Shown: positions 20,471 through 32,262 of the stretch, one piece after another
Numbering within the stretch: the stretch's first letter is position 1
Layout of the letters: each line of letters starts with the position of its first letter
Assembly: GCA_022570795.1 (NCBI GenBank)
Contig: JAKUDP010000016.1
Location: forward strand, 372,001 to 436,000
Length of the DNA: 64,000 nucleotides
Source: Sphaerulina vaccinii
Lineage: Eukaryota > Ascomycota > Dothideomycetes > Mycosphaerellales > Mycosphaerellaceae
Direction: 5' to 3'
Translations under genes and position numbers: made by a program
Notes under the pieces: generated by a model
Database searches by the model: none
What the model was told of the DNA's origin: nothing
Seen by the model: the letters and a program-made list of their open reading frames with translations, nothing else

Positions 20471-22761
20471 CTAGTTGGTGGTTGCCCGAGTTGGTGGTAC
20501 GGGCGCAGTGAAGGAAGCGTTCACGTTTGCCGGAGGTGCTGGAACAGCCGTGGCATTATTCGACGTACCAGCATTGGTAGCTGTATTAGGAACTTGAGCT
20601 GGCGATGCAGACGCAGTCGTCGGAGATGCCAGAGCAGGTGCAGCGTTGTTAGCTGTACCAGCATTGATGGCTGTAGTGGAGCTGCTGCTTTGGCCACTCT
20701 GCGCGCAAGTCTGTGATGGTGGCTTGCTGATATTGACTGGATGGGTGTACGATGCCAGATCCCGGAACGTCTCGCCAGTGGCAGTCTGAGGTACTTCTCT
20801 ATCTGCCCTACTCCAGGTGCCCTGTCCATGTGCCGAGTATGCCATCCTTTGCAGCTGAAAGACACCATCGTCGATCCAGAATCTCAGCTTAGAACCAAGA
20901 AGTTTCTGCAGCCACTTTGCATGTGTGCTGCCGCTGAGAAGGGCGTAATCGAGGACGACAAGTAGCAAGGAGAGGCTCAATGTCAAGCACAAGCCAAACA
21001 TACTGATGTTCGCAAAGCCGCCTGCTTTGACCACGTTCTGGCTTCGGCAGAACTGCTTTTCGGCATCCGTGGCAGGCTTCACCAGAAATTTTTGATTTAC
21101 GTTCTCCCATCCTGTGAAGTGCGTCGCGAGAAACACTCTCGTGGCAGCCCAAGTCCAGCCATACATTCGTCTCACGTCTAGAGTCCACTGATCTTTAGGC
21201 AATCTTACGAACATCGAAACGCTAAGCTTGCCCAGCGAGTCGAGTAGGGGCGGATCCATCCTGGCTGCGTGGGCCATATTGAACAGACTCATCGCATAGT
21301 TGAGCATCGATATTGTTTGAGCTTGTACTCCATTGGCTTTCGATAGGAAGGGTTCGACATCTGTGTAGAGAGCGCCATCGAGCCCGGAGCACTGACGATG
21401 TCCATGGGAGTCCAGAAGGCAATACTGGTACTTCAATGACTGCATCAGCGCGGCCCTAAACACCTCTATGAGTATACTTGCCTGCTCTACACAGCCAATT
21501 ATACCGGCTGGTCGGTCGGTATAGTATGATGTTTGGTTGTTGCCGACCGCGTAGTGAGGCCGGTGCGAAGCATAGACTGGATCGTCAATTGGCGTCAACG
21601 ACTTCAAAGCATGGCTGGAGATGAACACCAGACTGACGTCCGAGTCACCTCTTTCATGGGCAGGTATAGGGTCGAATGAGGTCTCGGAATTGGGTTGCGT
21701 GCTTATGCCTCTTGTCATGCATTAGCCAGGAGCGCCTGCCCAGAGACTATACCTGACCTACCTCGTGGAGACAGAGTACGTGATGTTTCGACTGATGTAG
21801 CTAGCAACCCATGTGCCGTTGTTGGGCAAATTCCGGAAGCCCGTGTCGCGCACCTTCCCATAGCTGAAGACCCAATAGTACTCACCAGGCAATGGTGGAT
21901 CGGTGAGAGCATTGAGAATCGCAGGGTCGGTACCATTGACGACGGTTGTGTACTCAGTAACCTTCAATGGTGCGCAGGTGAATGACTTCCGGACCTGGAC
22001 TCGGTCTTCTGGCCGTGCGTTGATGCCTAGCACATCAGTCGAATCCAGAAAACCAGTGTCGACGTTTATTGCGGCGCTCTCGTGCTCGGGAATAGCGCAT
22101 GTAGTACTGTCGAACGGGCACGATGTATAAGTCGCGACTGCTTCGATTCGTGGGTGTATGTAGAACTTGCAACGAGAAGGCAAAGCGCAGGGACCGAAAC
22201 ATTGATTGCCATATGAACGTGCGGTGTCTTCTATCAACGCGAATTGATCATTCATGTTATTGCGTTCGATCCGTGGAGCTTCATGTAAAGCAGTGAGGTT
22301 GAGAAATCTGCAATTCTGGCTCGACAACAGCACTTCCGTGTCGGCTGAGTTGACCATGTAGGACGAGAATATGCCAGCAACAAGGCCGCCACTTCCAAAT
22401 AGAATAGCCAGTATAGCCGGTCCAGTACAGCGTACCATGCTTGGGGTGCTTTACCTTGCCAGACGCTGGTTAGTTTCAGCAATGCAGCTAAGACTGAAGC
22501 AGGTGGAACCAGAGAGCGATAGAGAACCTGCTGCTGGCGGTAAAGTGCGTCCTTGGGTCCTGATACTGCTCGCGAGTAGTGTATGGCGAACAAGACCACT
22601 TTCCACAACGATCCGGCAGCCAAAGGGACTACAATGGCAAGGAGTGCCACAACCAGGTTTGCGGAGGTCTGGTCAACAGTCAGAGTGGCACCCATAACAT
22701 CACCGCGCGAATGGTTTATCCAGTACCCTTTCCTGACAAATCGTGAGTCCACTTCGGCCAT
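20471..22761 (-). CDS. Fungal multi-pass membrane protein, unknown; possible frame break
   Basis: Minus strand. Exon parts are 22761-22436, 22391-21762 and 21710-20471, giving 731 residues if joined. The second intron (21761-21711, GTAGGT...ACAAG, GCTAAT branch) is sound. The first junction is doubtful: a GTACGC...GGAAG gap of only 44 nt restores frame, but both frames across it read as hydrophobic, and the expected membrane segment seems split between them, so a 1-nt deletion is an alternative. Features are an N-terminal helix (LVVALLAIVVPLAAGSLW), a large cysteine-bearing outer loop (NCRFLNL, CFGPCALPSRC, CPFDSTTC) with N-glycosylation sites, and a late helix (MFGLCLTLSLSLLLVVL). The tail is Ala/Thr/Pro-rich with a loose repeat (NAGTANNA, NAGTSNNA). 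The family is common in dothideomycetes without known role. Confidence 0.65.
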
Positions 22762-23434
22762 GGCAGAGGGCTATCGATTCTTTGTGATACTGAACAGGAA
22801 TGTTGTATTGGTGGGAGTTGTATAATCCGGAGGCCATCTTGAGGCGTGCTGTGGACATGTATATGATCATTTTTGTCAATTTTTGCATCTTGACTAGTTA
22901 TACGAGCTGACCAGAAGAAAGAGCGAGGCGGAGCTGCATGGGCCATTGGAGTCGGGCGGCCTCTTCAGTCGAGGCACAGCGAATCGAAGTCAACATGTAG
23001 CAGATTCGACCCTCGTCAGCTGTGAGAATCCCGTGAGGACATTGGCTGGCATGAAGATTTGCAGGGATATACCAGGTTCGGTCAGCACATCCGCAAAAAG
23101 TGACATGGTCAATATCGATTGCCTTCTTTGTGCCATGCAGTGAGGCTCGCGGATTCAGAGTGCACAAGAGGTGAAGTCTGAGGGTTGAGTGTCTCGAATG
23201 TCGAAGCGCTTTGTAGGCTGCGCATCAGTAGTGCCGATATTCGAGGGAGGGTCCTTCCACTCTGTGGCAATAGCGCGCACCTCACTGTCGCGGATGCCAG
23301 CTGCGCAGCCTGTACACGGCTGTACACGTCTGTCAGAGAATCGAGGTACTGTCTTCGAAGAAGTCGGCTCCAACATCTGCTCCAGCCTTACCGCGAGGCA
23401 GCCTTGTTGGAGAACGTCGTCAAACTTGTGCTTC
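22762..23434. other. Intergenic, 673 bp
   Basis: Promoter side of the membrane-protein gene and 3' flank of the phosphatase gene. Open frames on both strands overlap and lack domains. A tandem tgtacacggctgtacacg (about 23310-23327) is the only short repeat noticed. Confidence 0.4.
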
Positions 23435-23983
23435 TCAATCAGACTTCTTCTTCGCCTCCTCCTCAATATGCCTTAACAACCCCTCTCCACACCTCACAAC
23501 CTGCTCATAAGCAGTCGTGAACCCCTCACTCCCACCATAATAAGGATCACCAATCTCCTCCCTCTTACTCTTCCCTCCGAACTCGCCATACAGAAACACC
23601 CTCTCCAGCGCCTCATCCCCAAGCGTACCCTTCTTCTTCGCCCTTTTCACAAGATCCCGGAGATCATCATAATTCTCCCTATCCATAGCTAACAGGTAAT
23701 CAAACTTCTCAAAATCTTCTGGTGCTCTGACTTTCCGCGCAGAGTGCTTGTAGTTGTTCAGTCCATTCTCGCGTAAGACGTGCATTGTACGGCTGTCGGG
23801 CGAAGAGCCTTCGTGGTAGGCACCTGTGCCGCAGGAATCGATTGCAGCGATTAGAGGATGTTGTGCGGGAGTGGAGAAGTTGGTGAGGTTGCGGAAGACA
23901 CCTTCGGCCATTGTTGAGCGGCAGATGTTGCCGAGGCAGACGAAGAGGACGGAGACTTTCTTATCGTCGCTTGAGGAGGACAT
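23435..23983 (-). CDS. LTP1: Low-molecular-weight protein tyrosine phosphatase
   Basis: Single exon, 182 residues, start at 23983 (MSSSSDDKKVSVLFVCLGN). The catalytic P-loop CLGNICRS (C-X5-R-S) lies at about residues 16-23, and the general-acid loop DPYYGG is near residue 150, as required for this family. SCGTGAYHEG and ARKV...DYLLAMDREN match the fungal orthologues. The enzyme hydrolyses phosphotyrosine through a cysteinyl-phosphate intermediate in the cytosol. A 17-codon upstream extension of the frame to 24034 is unlikely to be translated. Length is slightly above the roughly 160 residues of the yeast protein because of a charged insert (KRAKKKGTLGDEA) and tail. Confidence 0.95.
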   Translation of the reverse strand: MSSSSDDKKVSVLFVCLGNICRSTMAEGVFRNLTNFSTPAQHPLIAAIDSCGTGAYHEGSSPDSRTMHVLRENGLNNYKHSARKVRAPEDFEKFDYLLAMDRENYDDLRDLVKRAKKKGTLGDEALERVFLYGEFGGKSKREEIGDPYYGGSEGFTTAYEQVVRCGEGLLRHIEEEAKKKSD

Positions 23984-24991
23984 GGTGGGTGGTTGTTGTG
24001 TGATTGTTGGAGCAGAGAGAGCGAGGAGGTTCAACGGACTTCACTTTCACTTTGATGCCAAGACGTCACCTAAACGATAATGTGTTTCTGAAAGAGTTTC
24101 TGAGATCGATCTGCTGCCCAGTCTTTCGGCAATCGAGTTCCCATACCAAGACTATCTGAAGCACACTGAAGACCTGAGGATTGCCTGCACAGCTGAGAGG
24201 CCACATCAGCTATCCGCGATGATTATGTCAACTTGAGAGGCCTGTACTATTTTCAGCACGAGCCGCCTCATGCTAGAGCGCCACCCGTTTCTGTCCTTTC
24301 TGTGGCGCATAGCTACAGATGTCGGTCTGTCAGTCTCACCTGATGGCCTGATCGCGGAGACCAGCAGATCCGGAAGGTCTATAGCAGGTCGTCCAAGGTG
24401 AAGACCACAGCCATCACTATCACCAACACTTGATGAATGATTGTGACAAAGGCTATCCGTGGTTGTGGAAGACAAGCCGCGGAAGATCGGCTGTGCATCG
24501 TGAAACGAAGTGCGTAAGGTACCCTGAGTGGCTGTGGGTGACGGGACTAGGGGCGTATGCAGGTCCACAGCTCCTTCCATACGATCAGGTCATCTGGCAA
24601 CGTGAACACCGAAGATAGCCTTGCGCAGGAAGAGACAGAAGTATCCTTCTTGACAGGCTTCTTTCCATCGTTCAGAACTTGCTGCTACAATCGTTCACGG
24701 TCCAGGATCAATCGTTGTTCTCGTTGCTCCGACGATTTCATCATTGTTTACCCAGCTCCACACAAATCTGAAACGGTTTCTATACCAGACATCTCCCAGC
24801 TCGGTCTGCCCGCACGACGCAATCACTGCAGGCGCAGTCATCACTCGCCTGATACGATACCATACCCATACCATTGAATTCGAAACATCGCACAGCATCC
24901 CATCACAAATAATCGCAGCGGCGCATCTGGTAACACGCGCATTGTTTCGGCGCATTGCTAGTGAAGCGAACCAGGAGTTGGAGCAGACAGG
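23984..24991. other. Divergent promoter region, 1.0 kb, LTP1 / chitin synthase
   Basis: The phosphatase gene (minus) and the chitin synthase gene (plus) start at its two ends, so it holds both promoters. Frames inside, such as 24206-24580 minus and 24557-24877 plus, overlap and show no domain. The long C/A-rich stretch 24760-24960 probably includes the chitin synthase 5' leader. Confidence 0.45.
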
Positions 24992-27900
24992 ATGAGTTAC
25001 AATCCGCTAGGTATGTCAAATATAGCGTGTCTGGTCATGGGTTGAAGAGAGACGAGTGAGGGGATACATTCCAGAGTCAGCCTCGTGGTACTGTACCGCG
25101 CATCGGCGGCAGAAAGGCTGGCTCGATCACAGATCGCATCTCTGCACCATCGTTTCTGACACACTTCTCCTACACATACTGATTATCCTCACACAGGTGG
25201 CTACAGCCACACAGGACAGCCCAGAGACGACCGAAGCCCCAGTCCGAATCACAATCCCTTCATGGATCGCCATCACTCGCCCGATCCGCGATATGGACAG
25301 CCGCAGCACGGATATCAGCTAGAAGACAGACCATATCATGAGCCTCTGGAGATCCCCACAGGTCCTGGTCCATATGCAGGTGGGCAGCTACCATTAGCTT
25401 CGAGTGACCGTCTCCAAGCTCAACCGACCTACGAAGTGACGAATATGCCAAACACCATTGGCCATGGCCAGGCATACGACGATGCGCACCGACAAGGCTA
25501 TACGCCAAATCCATACCAGCAAGCAGCGCAGCAAGGGAGGGGAGAATACAACTTGAGCCCACATAGCCCACAGTACGAGCATACAGACTACATTCAGGAC
25601 CCGAACGCATACGACGCACCACAGCATCAGTATTATCAAGACGATTCAGATGACAGACCCATGTTGCAGCCAGGCACCTCATATGGACCTGATCCGCGTC
25701 AAGTAGGACCAATGTCACCAGGAGGCGAGCACTCAGATCTCGAAGGAGGGTACAATGATCCTCCACCGATCAAGGCGCCAATTCGACGATGGAAGACGGT
25801 CAAGGAGGTTCAGCTGTTCGATGGCAACTTGGTGTTGGATTGTCCAGTCCCACCCCGATTGCTGAATCAAGTCCAGCATGCGCAACCACCTGAAAGAGAC
25901 GAGTTCACACATATGCGATACAGCGCAGCCACTTGCGATCCGAGCGAGTTCCTGCAGAAGCGCTTCACCCTCAGACAGCGCCTGTTCGCGAAGCCGCGCC
26001 ATACTGAGTTGTTTATTGTTATTACCATGTACAACGAAGAGGACGAGCTGCTCGCGCGAACATTGATTGGAGTGATAAAGAACATTGAGTACATGAACTC
26101 GAGGACATCCTCCAAGACGTGGGGTGTCGACGCGTGGAAGAAGATTGTGGTATGCATCGTGTCAGATGGTCGTGCGAAGATCAACCCCAGAACACGAGCT
26201 GTGCTTGCTGGTATGGGTATCTACCAAGACGGCATTGCGAAGCAGCAAGTCAATGGCGAGGACGTGACGGCGCATATCTACGAATACACTACACAGATGA
26301 CCCTGGAGATCAAGAAATCAGTGGTGCATGTTAAGAAGGGAAACACTCCAGTCCAGATCCTCTTCTGCCTCAAGGAGAAGAATCAGAAGAAGATCAACTC
26401 GCACAGATGGTTCTTCCAGGCGTTCGGGCAAGTGCTCAACCCCAACATTTGTGTCCTGATCGATGCGGGTACACGGCCTGGACGAAGCAGTGTCTACGAT
26501 CTCTGGAAGGCCTTCGACCGTGAGCCAATGTGTGCTGGTGCATGTGGTGAGATCAAGGCTATGCTGGAGCACGGCAAGAATCTTATCAATCCTCTTGTTG
26601 CGGCGCAAAACTTCGAGTACAAGATGAGCAATATCCTGGATAAGCCTCTCGAGAGTGCCTTTGGGTTCATTACTGTGCTCCCTGGTGCTTTCTCGGCCTA
26701 CAGATATGTGGCGTTACAGAACGACAAGACCGGCAACGGACCTTTGGAGAAGTACTTTGCCGGAGAGAAGATGCACGGTGCTAATGCTGGTATCTTCACT
26801 GCCAACATGTATCTCGCAGAAGACAGAATTCTGTGTTGGGAGCTTGTAAGCAAGAACAACTGCTCTTGGATCCTGCAATATGTCAAGTCAGCTACGGGCG
26901 AGACAGACGTGCCTACAGAGATGGCAGACTTTATCCTGCAGAGACGAAGATGGCTGAACGGCTCTTTCTTCGCTGCAGTCTATGCCCTGTCGCACTTCTA
27001 CCAGATCTGGCGCAGCAACCACTCGTTCATGCGGAAGTTCTTCTTCCTTATTGAGTTCGTGTACCAAGCAGTCAACATGCTGTTCGCTTGGTTCGCTATT
27101 GTAAGCAGACCTCTTCTCGACCTTGATATATAGTACTAACAAGTGTTTAGGGCAACTTCTTCCTGGTATTCCGCATCCTGACATCTTCGCTATCTGGAGC
27201 CGATCTACTCGGCACCGCTGGACTGGTGCTCTCAGTCATCTTCGAGTGGATGTACCTCGCAGTCTTAGTCACTTGCTTCGTGCTAGCCCTCGGAAACAGA
27301 CCTCAAGGAAACAACAGATACTACATGGCACAAGTCTACTTCTGGGCAATCATCATGGCGTACCTCCTCTTCGCCTCAGTCTTCATCACCGTCCGATCCA
27401 TCCAGGAGAACATCAAAGCCAATCCAGGCGGCTTCAACGTCACGCTCCTCTTCACCGACAAGCTCTTCTTCACACTCATCATCTCCATGGCATCGACTTG
27501 GCTACTCTACCTGGTCGCTTCCTTCCTTTTCTTCGACCCTTGGCACATGTTCACATCCTTCATCCAATATCTCCTGTTGACACCCACATACCTCAACATC
27601 CTCAACGTGTACGCTTTCTGCAACACACACGACATCACATGGGGAACTAAAGGCGACGACAAACCTGAGAAACTTCCCGCTGCAAACTTGAAGCCAGGCG
27701 GAAAAGTCGACGTCGCTATCCCTACAGACGACGCAGATCTGAATACACAATATGAAGAAGAACTACGAACCTTCTCATCGAAGTATCAAACCCCGAAGAA
27801 AGTCATTACCCCCGAACAAAAGCACGAAGACTACTACAAAGGTTTTCGATCTGCGGTCGTTTTGGCTTGGATGTTTTGCAATTTGGCCCTCGCGGCTGTG

Positions 27901-28080
27901 GTGTTGAATGCTGGAGGTATGGACCGTATTACGGTTGGTACGTCAACGAGTGATGAAGTTGAGGAGGAGAGAAGTACGATTTATATGGCTGTTGTACTTT
28001 ATAGTGTTGCTGCGCTTGCTGCTGTGAGGTTTATTGGGGCTTGTTGGTTTTTGATCGGGAGGTTGTTTAGGGGTGTGTAA
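24992..28080 (+). CDS. Chitin synthase, class I-like
   Basis: Three exons: 24992-25010 (encoding MSYNPL), 25197-27100 and 27151-28080; 950 residues. Intron 1 is 186 nt (GTATGT...ACAG); intron 2 has GTAAGC, a perfect TACTAAC branch and TTTAG. The enzyme polymerises UDP-GlcNAc into chitin at the plasma membrane. The N-terminal 170 residues are Pro/Gln/Tyr-rich and disordered. The GT2 core starts EFTHMRYSAATCDP and has ELFIVITMYNEED, CIVSDGRAKINPR, LIDAGTRPG, LAEDRILCWELV and the signature QRRRWLNGS, followed by about seven membrane helices. The FTLRQRLFAKPRHTELF and YQDGIAKQQVNGEDVTAHIYEYTTQ blocks fit class I rather than II or III, by memory. The tiny first exon is easy to miss; starting at the internal ATG 25262 would lose 24 residues. 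Confidence 0.95.
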
Positions 28081-28858
28081 GAAACACAATGATGGTTTGA
28101 TGATGAATGATTTGCAGGGCGTTGGAAATGATTCTGAGATTGAATTGTGGCTTGTGATACCCTCATTGCATATGAGCGTGGTGCTTCTTTGGTAAAGAAG
28201 AAATGGACAAATCGGCAGATATGAAAATAGGAAATGAAATGCCAGATGCTTTGTGCAGAATATGATTGAATCCCAGCTCAGGTTGTGTTGTCTCAATGTA
28301 GGTTGGGTATTGACTGTTCGCTGGCAACTATGGGTGCAATGGTGTTGTCAGCTCTTGAATAGTGCCCGAGAGTGGTACTGCGGCCTGCCCAACGTTCAGC
28401 AATTTTCTTGCCTGGTAGTCTGGCTAGAAGAGTGTGCTGTTCGGTATGTGCTGTCTATCTCGACCTGTGCTGGCGAGCGTAGGATGAGTAATGCTGCGAG
28501 CTTCTGGGCCACAATAGGTCCAGAGTCGATGCACTTATTGGTCGCATGAGTCGTTCATGGGCAGGAAGTGAAAGATTGTGAAGGTGAATGTTGTCGTAAG
28601 GCATCAATTACGTAGCGGCAAGTGAAGGGCAGGCGCGGGGGACGTTGTTGCCTTGGACACCGATGGCTCCTGCGCACGGACGTCGCTTCTGAAATCCTCT
28701 TGTCTAACCTCAACAAGCTCTTCAGACAACTTTACCAAACACAACGACATCCCCTCCCAATCAACACCCACATACTCGACTCTTGAGTAACCGCCAAACA
28801 AACATCAGCGACTGCGCCCACGGCGAGACGACCTTTGACCAACGACACGACTGCAAAT
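28081..28858. other. Intergenic, 778 bp, with Ran promoter
   Basis: 3' flank of the chitin synthase gene and promoter of the Ran gene. A long C/A/T-rich coding-strand pyrimidine bias at 28690-28800 (for example cccctcccaatcaacacc) is typical of leaders of highly expressed fungal genes. No other feature seen. Confidence 0.45.
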
Positions 28859-29713
28859 ATGGCAGAGACTCCTACCTTCAAGCTCGTGCTTGTCGGTGAC
28901 GGCGGTACTGGAAAGGTTGGTCATATTACAGCAACAGCGGCGCCGATAGCGTTCATGCAGTGGTGGCGGCGCGGAAGGCGGCAATCGAGATACAGGAGCT
29001 GACTATACAACCTTCAGACCACGTTCGTCAAGCGCCATTTGACTGGAGAGTTCGAGAAGAAGTACATCGCAACCCTCGGTGTCGAGGTCCACCCACTCGG
29101 TTTCACCACCGTAAGCTCGAATCCGATCGAAAGACGAGGTGGAGAAGCAGCAACTAACAGGAGAAACAGAACCTCGGTCAGATCCAGTTCGATGTCTGGG
29201 ACACTGCTGGACAAGAGAAGTTTGGTGGTCTCCGTGATGGATACTACATCAACGGCCAGTGCGGTATCATCATGTTCGACGTCACATCCCGTATCACCTA
29301 CAAGAACGTGCCAAACTGGCACCGCGATCTTGTCCGTGTCTGCGAAAACATCCCAATCGTTCTTACCGGAAACAAGGTCGATGTAAAGGAGCGTAAGGTT
29401 AAGGCCAAGACCATCACCTTCCACCGCAAGAAGAACCTCCAGTACTACGATATCTCCGCCAAGTCCAACTACAACTTCGAGAAGCCATTCCTCTGGCTCG
29501 CAAGGAAGCTCGTCGGAAACCAGTCTTTGGTGAGTAGTGGTAGCATTGAAAGCGCGAGGACAACAGCTAATGGATGAGTAGGAATTCGTTGCAGCTCCAG
29601 CTCTCGCCCCACCTGAGGTCCAGGTTGACCAGGCTGCCATGGAGGCCGCACAGAAGGAGATGGCAGATGCAGCCAACATGCCTCTGCCTGACGAGGAGGA
29701 CCCAGATTTGTAG
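28859..29713 (+). CDS. GSP1: GTP-binding nuclear protein Ran
   Basis: Four exons: 28859-28915, 29018-29110, 29170-29529 and 29582-29713; 213 residues, the normal Ran length. Intron 1 starts with the less common GTTGGT; the others are GTAAGC and GTGAGT, and all end in AG. All G boxes are intact: GDGGTGKTTF (P-loop, split by intron 1), the switch I ATLGVEVHPLGFTT, DTAGQEKFGG (switch II), GNKVD and ISAKSNYN. The acidic C-terminus ends MPLPDEEDPDL, the family's DEDDDL-type tail. Ran drives nuclear import and export through karyopherins and spindle assembly. The junctions are fixed by the near-invariant protein sequence, so this model is secure. Confidence 0.98.
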
Positions 29714-30264
29714 AGGGAGAGCGAATATACAACTTACGAAGTCACGGCACGATGAGGCATCAGGTCAGGATGGAGGTTGCATGTTAGCGGGAAATCAGCG
29801 CACGCGCGAAACAGCCCGCAGCTGGATAGCAGCAAGAAGGTCACACGGACCAGGCGATGGAACACGGCTTTAGCGGTTGGTGTGCTTTCTCTTCATCCCC
29901 TTCAGCATCTAAGCATTCCGCGGCGACAGCGTTTGAAGACGCGCCGTCTGCTCTCTTAACGTGAGAGCGAGAACACTTGCAAGAGCGGTGGCGTTCATTC
30001 CCATGCTGGACTGCATGATTCTAGATAGACGAACCCATACTGTAACGAAAAGCACATTGATGCAACTCATAGATATCCGAGCTTCACTTTCACCTGGATT
30101 CGATTCGACTGGCGCGGCGGCCTGCATCGGACCCTGGTCACACCTTCCGTCGCTGTTTCCTCATTTTCACTTCCACTTTCACGACTCACCTCTTACCAAC
30201 CACAAACACTATCGAGCAGCATCTCCGTGGACCTTCACTCACCTCGCCACCACTAGTACACACA
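29714..30264. other. Intergenic, 551 bp
   Basis: Follows the Ran gene and precedes the ubiquitin-fold gene on the same strand. The end (30140-30260) is C/T-rich leader sequence (ccattttcacttccacttt-like runs). No separate gene supported. Confidence 0.4.
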
Positions 30265-31897
30265 ATGGCAGACTCTCGACTTCAAGCGAAGCTGAGCCAG
30301 AGCTGCATCGAGCGCGGCGCTGACGACCAGGTCAAAGGTATCACTTCACTTCCCTCAACTGAAGACGACGCTAACAGTATGAAGTCTTTCGCTCAGCAGA
30401 CGGCATGAATGACCAGATTCTGATTCTGTCTTTCCAGCAGACTCTCAGAGTCAACCGTTGGCACATCCCCAGAAAACCTCGCTTCGAGCCTGGGCTCTTT
30501 CGAACTGCACGATACGGCAGAATTTCCAGACCTCCCCGAGGACATGAAGCGAAAAGGAGGATTTTCCTTCGCGATGTATCAACGCGAGGGAATGTGTATC
30601 AATTTCCGCTCCAACGCTCCCTTCAAGGTCAAGATCCATGTTGGCGGAGTCAACGCGGTGTCCGGTCGGCCGGCAGTCGAGACTGAAGATATAGCGGAGG
30701 CCCTTGGCTCGCTCCAGCTCCAAACCAACAACATTCAAGACTACGTGGTAGCTCCGGACCAAGTGTGGCTAGACGGCATCACCGGCACGAATGGTGAAGT
30801 GCGTCAATTTACGGCTGTGCCACTTGGAAGTTGGCCACAGGACAGCGTGGCGAAAGACCACGTAATCCCTGGCGGAGAGACTATTGGCGGACTTCAGCTC
30901 ACGGTAACGCCATCGAAGATGATTCAGGACACACCTTCGGAGGTCCGTGGCCCAACTGCCACAATGGAGATTCTCGTCAAGACGTTGACCGGCAGGACCA
31001 TCGCATTCGCAGTGTCGCCAAAGAACACCATCCTGGATATCGCGAGGGCGATCTACATCGCAGATGAGATTGAGGCAGTTGCTCCCGATCAAGTGCAGTT
31101 GATGTATTGCGGCAAAGAGTTGGATGAGGGACGCACCGTGGCGGAGTACGACCTGCAAGCAGGAAGCACCATTCACATGAGCCGGCGACCTCAAAGCGGT
31201 GGTCAAGCACGACCAAATCCCTTCATGGGCGCTGTTACTGGGGGGTACTATAACAGTACCCGGGGTACTGTTACCAATGGTCTCATCCACCAGATCATTC
31301 AGCGCGACACTCACAACCCCAGCATCTGGGAGCCTGAGCACAGCATGGTCTTCAATGTCCAGACTCTGAACACAGTCCAGTACGAGCGGTCCACCAATCT
31401 GCCAGTCCCACGCACAGCAGTATCAGTCGACGAGTATGCGGGAAAGGGCATCAGCCATCTGTACTGGTCCGAGTACGGTGACCCACCATCCAGCATCACT
31501 GGCAATAGGTATTGATGTCTCCCATACTTCCACATCTACAACGAGAAGCCCTCAGGGATCAGCGGCGAATTCGCCGATGTCAAGTCCGTCAGCAACATGG
31601 ACGCAGAGGCTGGCAATACCAAGGAAGCGGCAGAGGTAAGCAAAGTAGATGACAGAAGGCATGCCTTCTCTTCAGTGTCTCACCCACTCAGGCGCTGAGC
31701 TTGAGAACAGACACTGAAGAGACAGCCTGCGGTTTTCAGAGATACTTGCTAATCATTCTACCTACTACTTCTAGGTTAGCAAGAGCACGGAAAACCTCGT
31801 TGTTCTTCTCGATGACCAGGGCAAGCAAGTCGACTTTCGTACTGTTCGTCAGATGGAGGAGGAATTGGAGAAGCGCTTCGGCAAGCTGGAGGTTTGA
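30265..31897 (+). CDS. Ubiquitin-fold fungal protein with an in-frame stop
   Basis: Exon 1 starts at 30265 (MADSRLQAKLSQSCIERG). An intron ends at 30448 (CTCAG); its donor is either 30338 (GTATCA) or 30377 (GTATGA), both keeping frame. Exon 2 runs from 30449 to 31635 and the last exon is 31775-31897 after a GTAAGC...TCTAG intron. A ubiquitin-like domain of about 75 residues starts MEILVKTLTGRTIAF near 30964 and ends GSTIHMSRRP. Downstream, a conserved fungal block (HNPSIWEPE, VFNVQTLNTVQY, EYAGKG) leads to YFHIYNEKPSGISGEFADVKSV. An in-frame TGA at 31513-31515 falls between these parts, while the same frame continues cleanly to the final exon ending KRFGKLEV. Either a 54-nt intron (GTATTG at 31508 to TCAG) removes it, or the gene is broken or mis-sequenced. 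Function unknown. Confidence 0.7.
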
Positions 31898-32262
31898 GTC
31901 TACTGTATGTAAGGACAGCTCTGTCTCGTCGCCAGTCCAAGCCTCTGAGTAGTGCGAGGAAGCACGGTCGATAGAGACGTGTCAAATGGAGAGATATGTC
32001 AGCAGAAGACAGAGTGCAACATTGCGCAGCCTGAAGAAGCGTTCACGGAGTTTTGCAACATAGCGAAGCCATAGCAGGTCGATTGATGGTTATTGCGACA
32101 CGAAATGGATCGTGCTTAGCAATGTGTACTGACCGGAAAAACCACAATATTGAAAATTCGTTCCAAGATTTCATTCGGTCTTCGTATGCCCACATCGTCC
32201 ATGACTACGTACATATACACATCTCCTCGGCTACTCTCGCTCAACGCTGCATCCACCCTACT
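31898..32262. other. Convergent intergenic, 365 bp
   Basis: Lies between the 3' ends of the ubiquitin-fold gene (plus) and the membrane-protein gene (minus), so it holds both terminators. No distinct signal identified. Confidence 0.4.

Noticed and set aside
23653..23983. Plus-strand frame complementary to the phosphatase gene
   Set aside because: It is the antisense of a clear LTP1 coding sequence.
31461..31508. 48-nt GTACTG...AATAG intron as an explanation of the TGA in the ubiquitin-fold gene
   Set aside because: Removing it keeps the same frame and leaves the TGA in place.
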